This document shows, piece after piece, positions 5,968 to 6,821 of a DNA stretch of 6,821 nucleotides (position 1 is the first letter of the stretch; each line of letters starts with the position of its first letter). Made by a program: the position numbers and the translations under genes. The notes under the pieces were generated by a model. That model worked only from the letters and a program-made list of their open reading frames with translations, searched no databases and was not told the origin of the DNA. The stretch lies in contig JAZQHO010000015.1 of assembly GCA_045540635.1 (NCBI GenBank), forward strand, positions 1-6,821. Reading direction: 5' to 3'. The DNA comes from Limiplasma sp045540635 (GTDB taxonomy: Bacteria > Bacillota > Clostridia > Christensenellales > Aristaeellaceae).

Positions 5968-6106
5968 CCGCTCTTCTCACATCCGGACTGAGACCCGAAA
6001 GGTCAACACCGTCGGTTCCGGAATTGCACCGGATCGGAGAAGCGCACCGCGCTTCCTTCGCGGACTGTACCGCCGGTGGGGAGTTTCACCCCGCCCCGAA
6101 GAAGCC
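5968..6106 (-). ncRNA. FMN riboswitch (RFN element)
   Basis: The minus-strand leader of ribU contains the RFN conserved blocks in order: CTTCGGGGCGGGGTGAAA, CCGGCGGTA, AGTCCGCGA, a variable GC-rich arm, GATCCGGTGCAATTCCGG, ACCGACGGT and AGTCCGGATGTGAGAAG. The ends pair to form P1. The aptamer binds flavin mononucleotide; high FMN normally turns off downstream riboflavin genes. A promoter lies just upstream and an intrinsic terminator just downstream. Boundaries are approximate to a few bases. Confidence 0.96.
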
Positions 6107-6124
6107 ATCTGGATAACCACAAGT

Positions 6125-6153
6125 ATATTAGCATTCCTGATGGGTTATGTCAA
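6125..6153 (-). promoter_or_regulatory. Promoter of the FMN riboswitch-ribU-tsaE-tsaB-rimI unit
   Basis: On the minus strand -35 TTGACA (6148-6153) and -10 TAATAT (6125-6130) are 17 bases apart. The predicted start near 6117 lies about ten bases before the aptamer. The -35 is 18 bases after the stop of the upstream acetyltransferase gene, and no terminator was seen between, so some upstream read-through may also enter the riboswitch. Confidence 0.85.
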
Positions 6154-6171
6154 TCTTGAAAGCGCTGGGAT

Positions 6172-6678
6172 CTATTCCAATTCCATACCGACAAAGGTTG
6201 CAGCGTAGGTTTTGCTGCCATCGTATCTGGAGTATTCGCCATAACGTTCAAACTGAAAACCGCATTTGCGCAACACATTACCGGATGCAGTATTGGCAGT
6301 GGCATGACAAGCAGAAAAACGACGGGCACCCAACTGTTCATAACCCCAATCGATCAATCCTTTTGCTGCTTCGGTGGCATAGCCCTTGCCCCAGTATTGT
6401 TTATTGAAGTTATATCCGATGGTATAGCGGCCGTCATTGTCCAAGCGTATACTGCCGGAACCGATTACTTTGCCGGTTTTCTTCAATACAAAGGCAAACT
6501 CTCCGTTCTCAGGCTTGATGGAGCGGATCCATTCTTTTGTTGTGTCTCGGTTCGGGTGAACAGGATAGGGCATGTAACGGTTTACTTGCGGGTCGCCGGT
6601 CCATTCGAAAACATCTGCTGCATCTTCGATCGTAAGCGGTCGGAGAATAAGCCGTTCCGTTTCGAAACTTCTATCCAT
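6172..6678 (-). CDS. GNAT family N-acetyltransferase, RimJ/RimL-like
   Basis: The 168-residue product starts FETERLILRPLTIEDA, the typical opening of RimJ/RimL-type acetyltransferases that use acetyl-CoA on N-terminal or other amines. Motif A is QYWGKGYA at 94-101 (Q-x-x-G-x-G/A), and ANTASGNVLRKCGF (128-141) is the conserved motif B helix. The substrate is unknown. The ATG at 6678 has GGAGG at 6686-6690, seven bases upstream. Hand counting over 300 bases of the gene gives about 48% GC, against about 65% over 120 bases of tsaB, so it may have been acquired. It starts only 26 bases after the rRNA terminator stem, leaving no room for an obvious promoter. It is distinct from rimI at 3538-4032. 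Confidence 0.93.
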   Translation of the reverse strand: MDRSFETERLILRPLTIEDAADVFEWTGDPQVNRYMPYPVHPNRDTTKEWIRSIKPENGEFAFVLKKTGKVIGSGSIRLDNDGRYTIGYNFNKQYWGKGYATEAAKGLIDWGYEQLGARRFSACHATANTASGNVLRKCGFQFERYGEYSRYDGSKTYAATFVGMELE

Positions 6679-6698
6679 ATAATGGCCTCCTTAAAAGC

Positions 6699-6728
6699 AA
6701 AAAGCCCGACCAGCGATTGCTGATCGGG
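6699..6728 (-). terminator. Intrinsic terminator of the rRNA operon
   Basis: The minus strand folds CCCGATCAGC with GCTGGTCGGG (10 bp, one T-G pair; stem 6705-6728) around a 4-base loop, followed by CTTTTTGC and a second T run. It lies just downstream of the 5S rRNA 3' end, as expected for the end of an rrn operon, and 26 bases ahead of the GNAT start codon. Confidence 0.9.
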
Positions 6729-6736
6729 AATGGGAA

Positions 6737-6821
6737 TGCGGCAGCGACCTACTCTCCCGGGCCGTCTCCAGCCAAGTACCATCGGCGTGCTGAGGCTTAA
6801 CTTCTGTGTTCGGAATGGGAA
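6737..6821 (-). rRNA. rrf: 5S ribosomal RNA, 3' portion (cut by window edge)
   Basis: The minus strand reads the 5S core CCATTCCGAACACAGAAGTT, then GCCGATGGTACT and GAGAGTAGGTCGCTGCCGC, which are the conserved loop and 3' segments of bacterial 5S rRNA. About 85 of roughly 117 bases are present; the 5' part lies beyond the right edge. The 3' end is estimated to within a few bases. A terminator follows directly, so 5S is the last gene of this rRNA operon. Confidence 0.95.

Overview
The window looks like a chromosomal core region of a moderately GC-rich Gram-positive Clostridia-type bacterium, probably of the Oscillospiraceae/Ruminococcaceae (Faecalibacterium-like). The reasons are strong AGGAGG-type ribosome binding sites, TTGACA/TATAAT promoters with 17-base spacers, an FMN riboswitch in front of an ECF riboflavin transporter, a class B sortase, and a tsaE-tsaB-rimI cluster. 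The genus is inference. No phage, insertion sequence or CRISPR array was seen.

Left part (1-1207). The 5' end of tuf (EF-Tu) is on the minus strand, cut by the window edge. Directly upstream is tRNA-Gly(CCC), with one near-perfect promoter ahead of the tRNA and no clear promoter between the two, so they look co-transcribed. Next, also on the minus strand, is an SRAP-domain (YedK/HMCES-type) abasic-site protein with its own promoter. A 198-base divergent intergenic region follows, with one strong promoter facing each way.

Middle (1208-3537). On the plus strand lie a 611-residue class B sortase with an unusually long (about 300 residues) Lys/Pro/Ala/Glu-rich cytoplasmic N-terminus, and, nine bases later, a MutT-like Nudix hydrolase. 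A long hairpin with an A/T tract separates this pair from the convergent minus-strand operon.

Right part (3538-6171). On the minus strand, in transcription order: promoter, FMN riboswitch, intrinsic terminator (expression platform), ribU, tsaE, tsaB, rimI. The genes are tightly packed (gaps of 34 and 1 bases, then a 4-base ATGA overlap) and no internal terminator was found. Two tRNA t6A-modification genes and a ribosomal-protein acetyltransferase gene therefore appear to sit in a riboflavin-regulated transcription unit. tsaD, often next to rimI in Firmicutes, is not here.

Right edge (6172-6821). A RimJ/RimL-like GNAT acetyltransferase gene, clearly lower in GC than its neighbours, starts 26 bases after the terminator stem of an rRNA operon whose 5S rRNA 3' part fills the window end. 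The most notable points are the FMN riboswitch over the t6A genes and the long cytoplasmic extension of the sortase.
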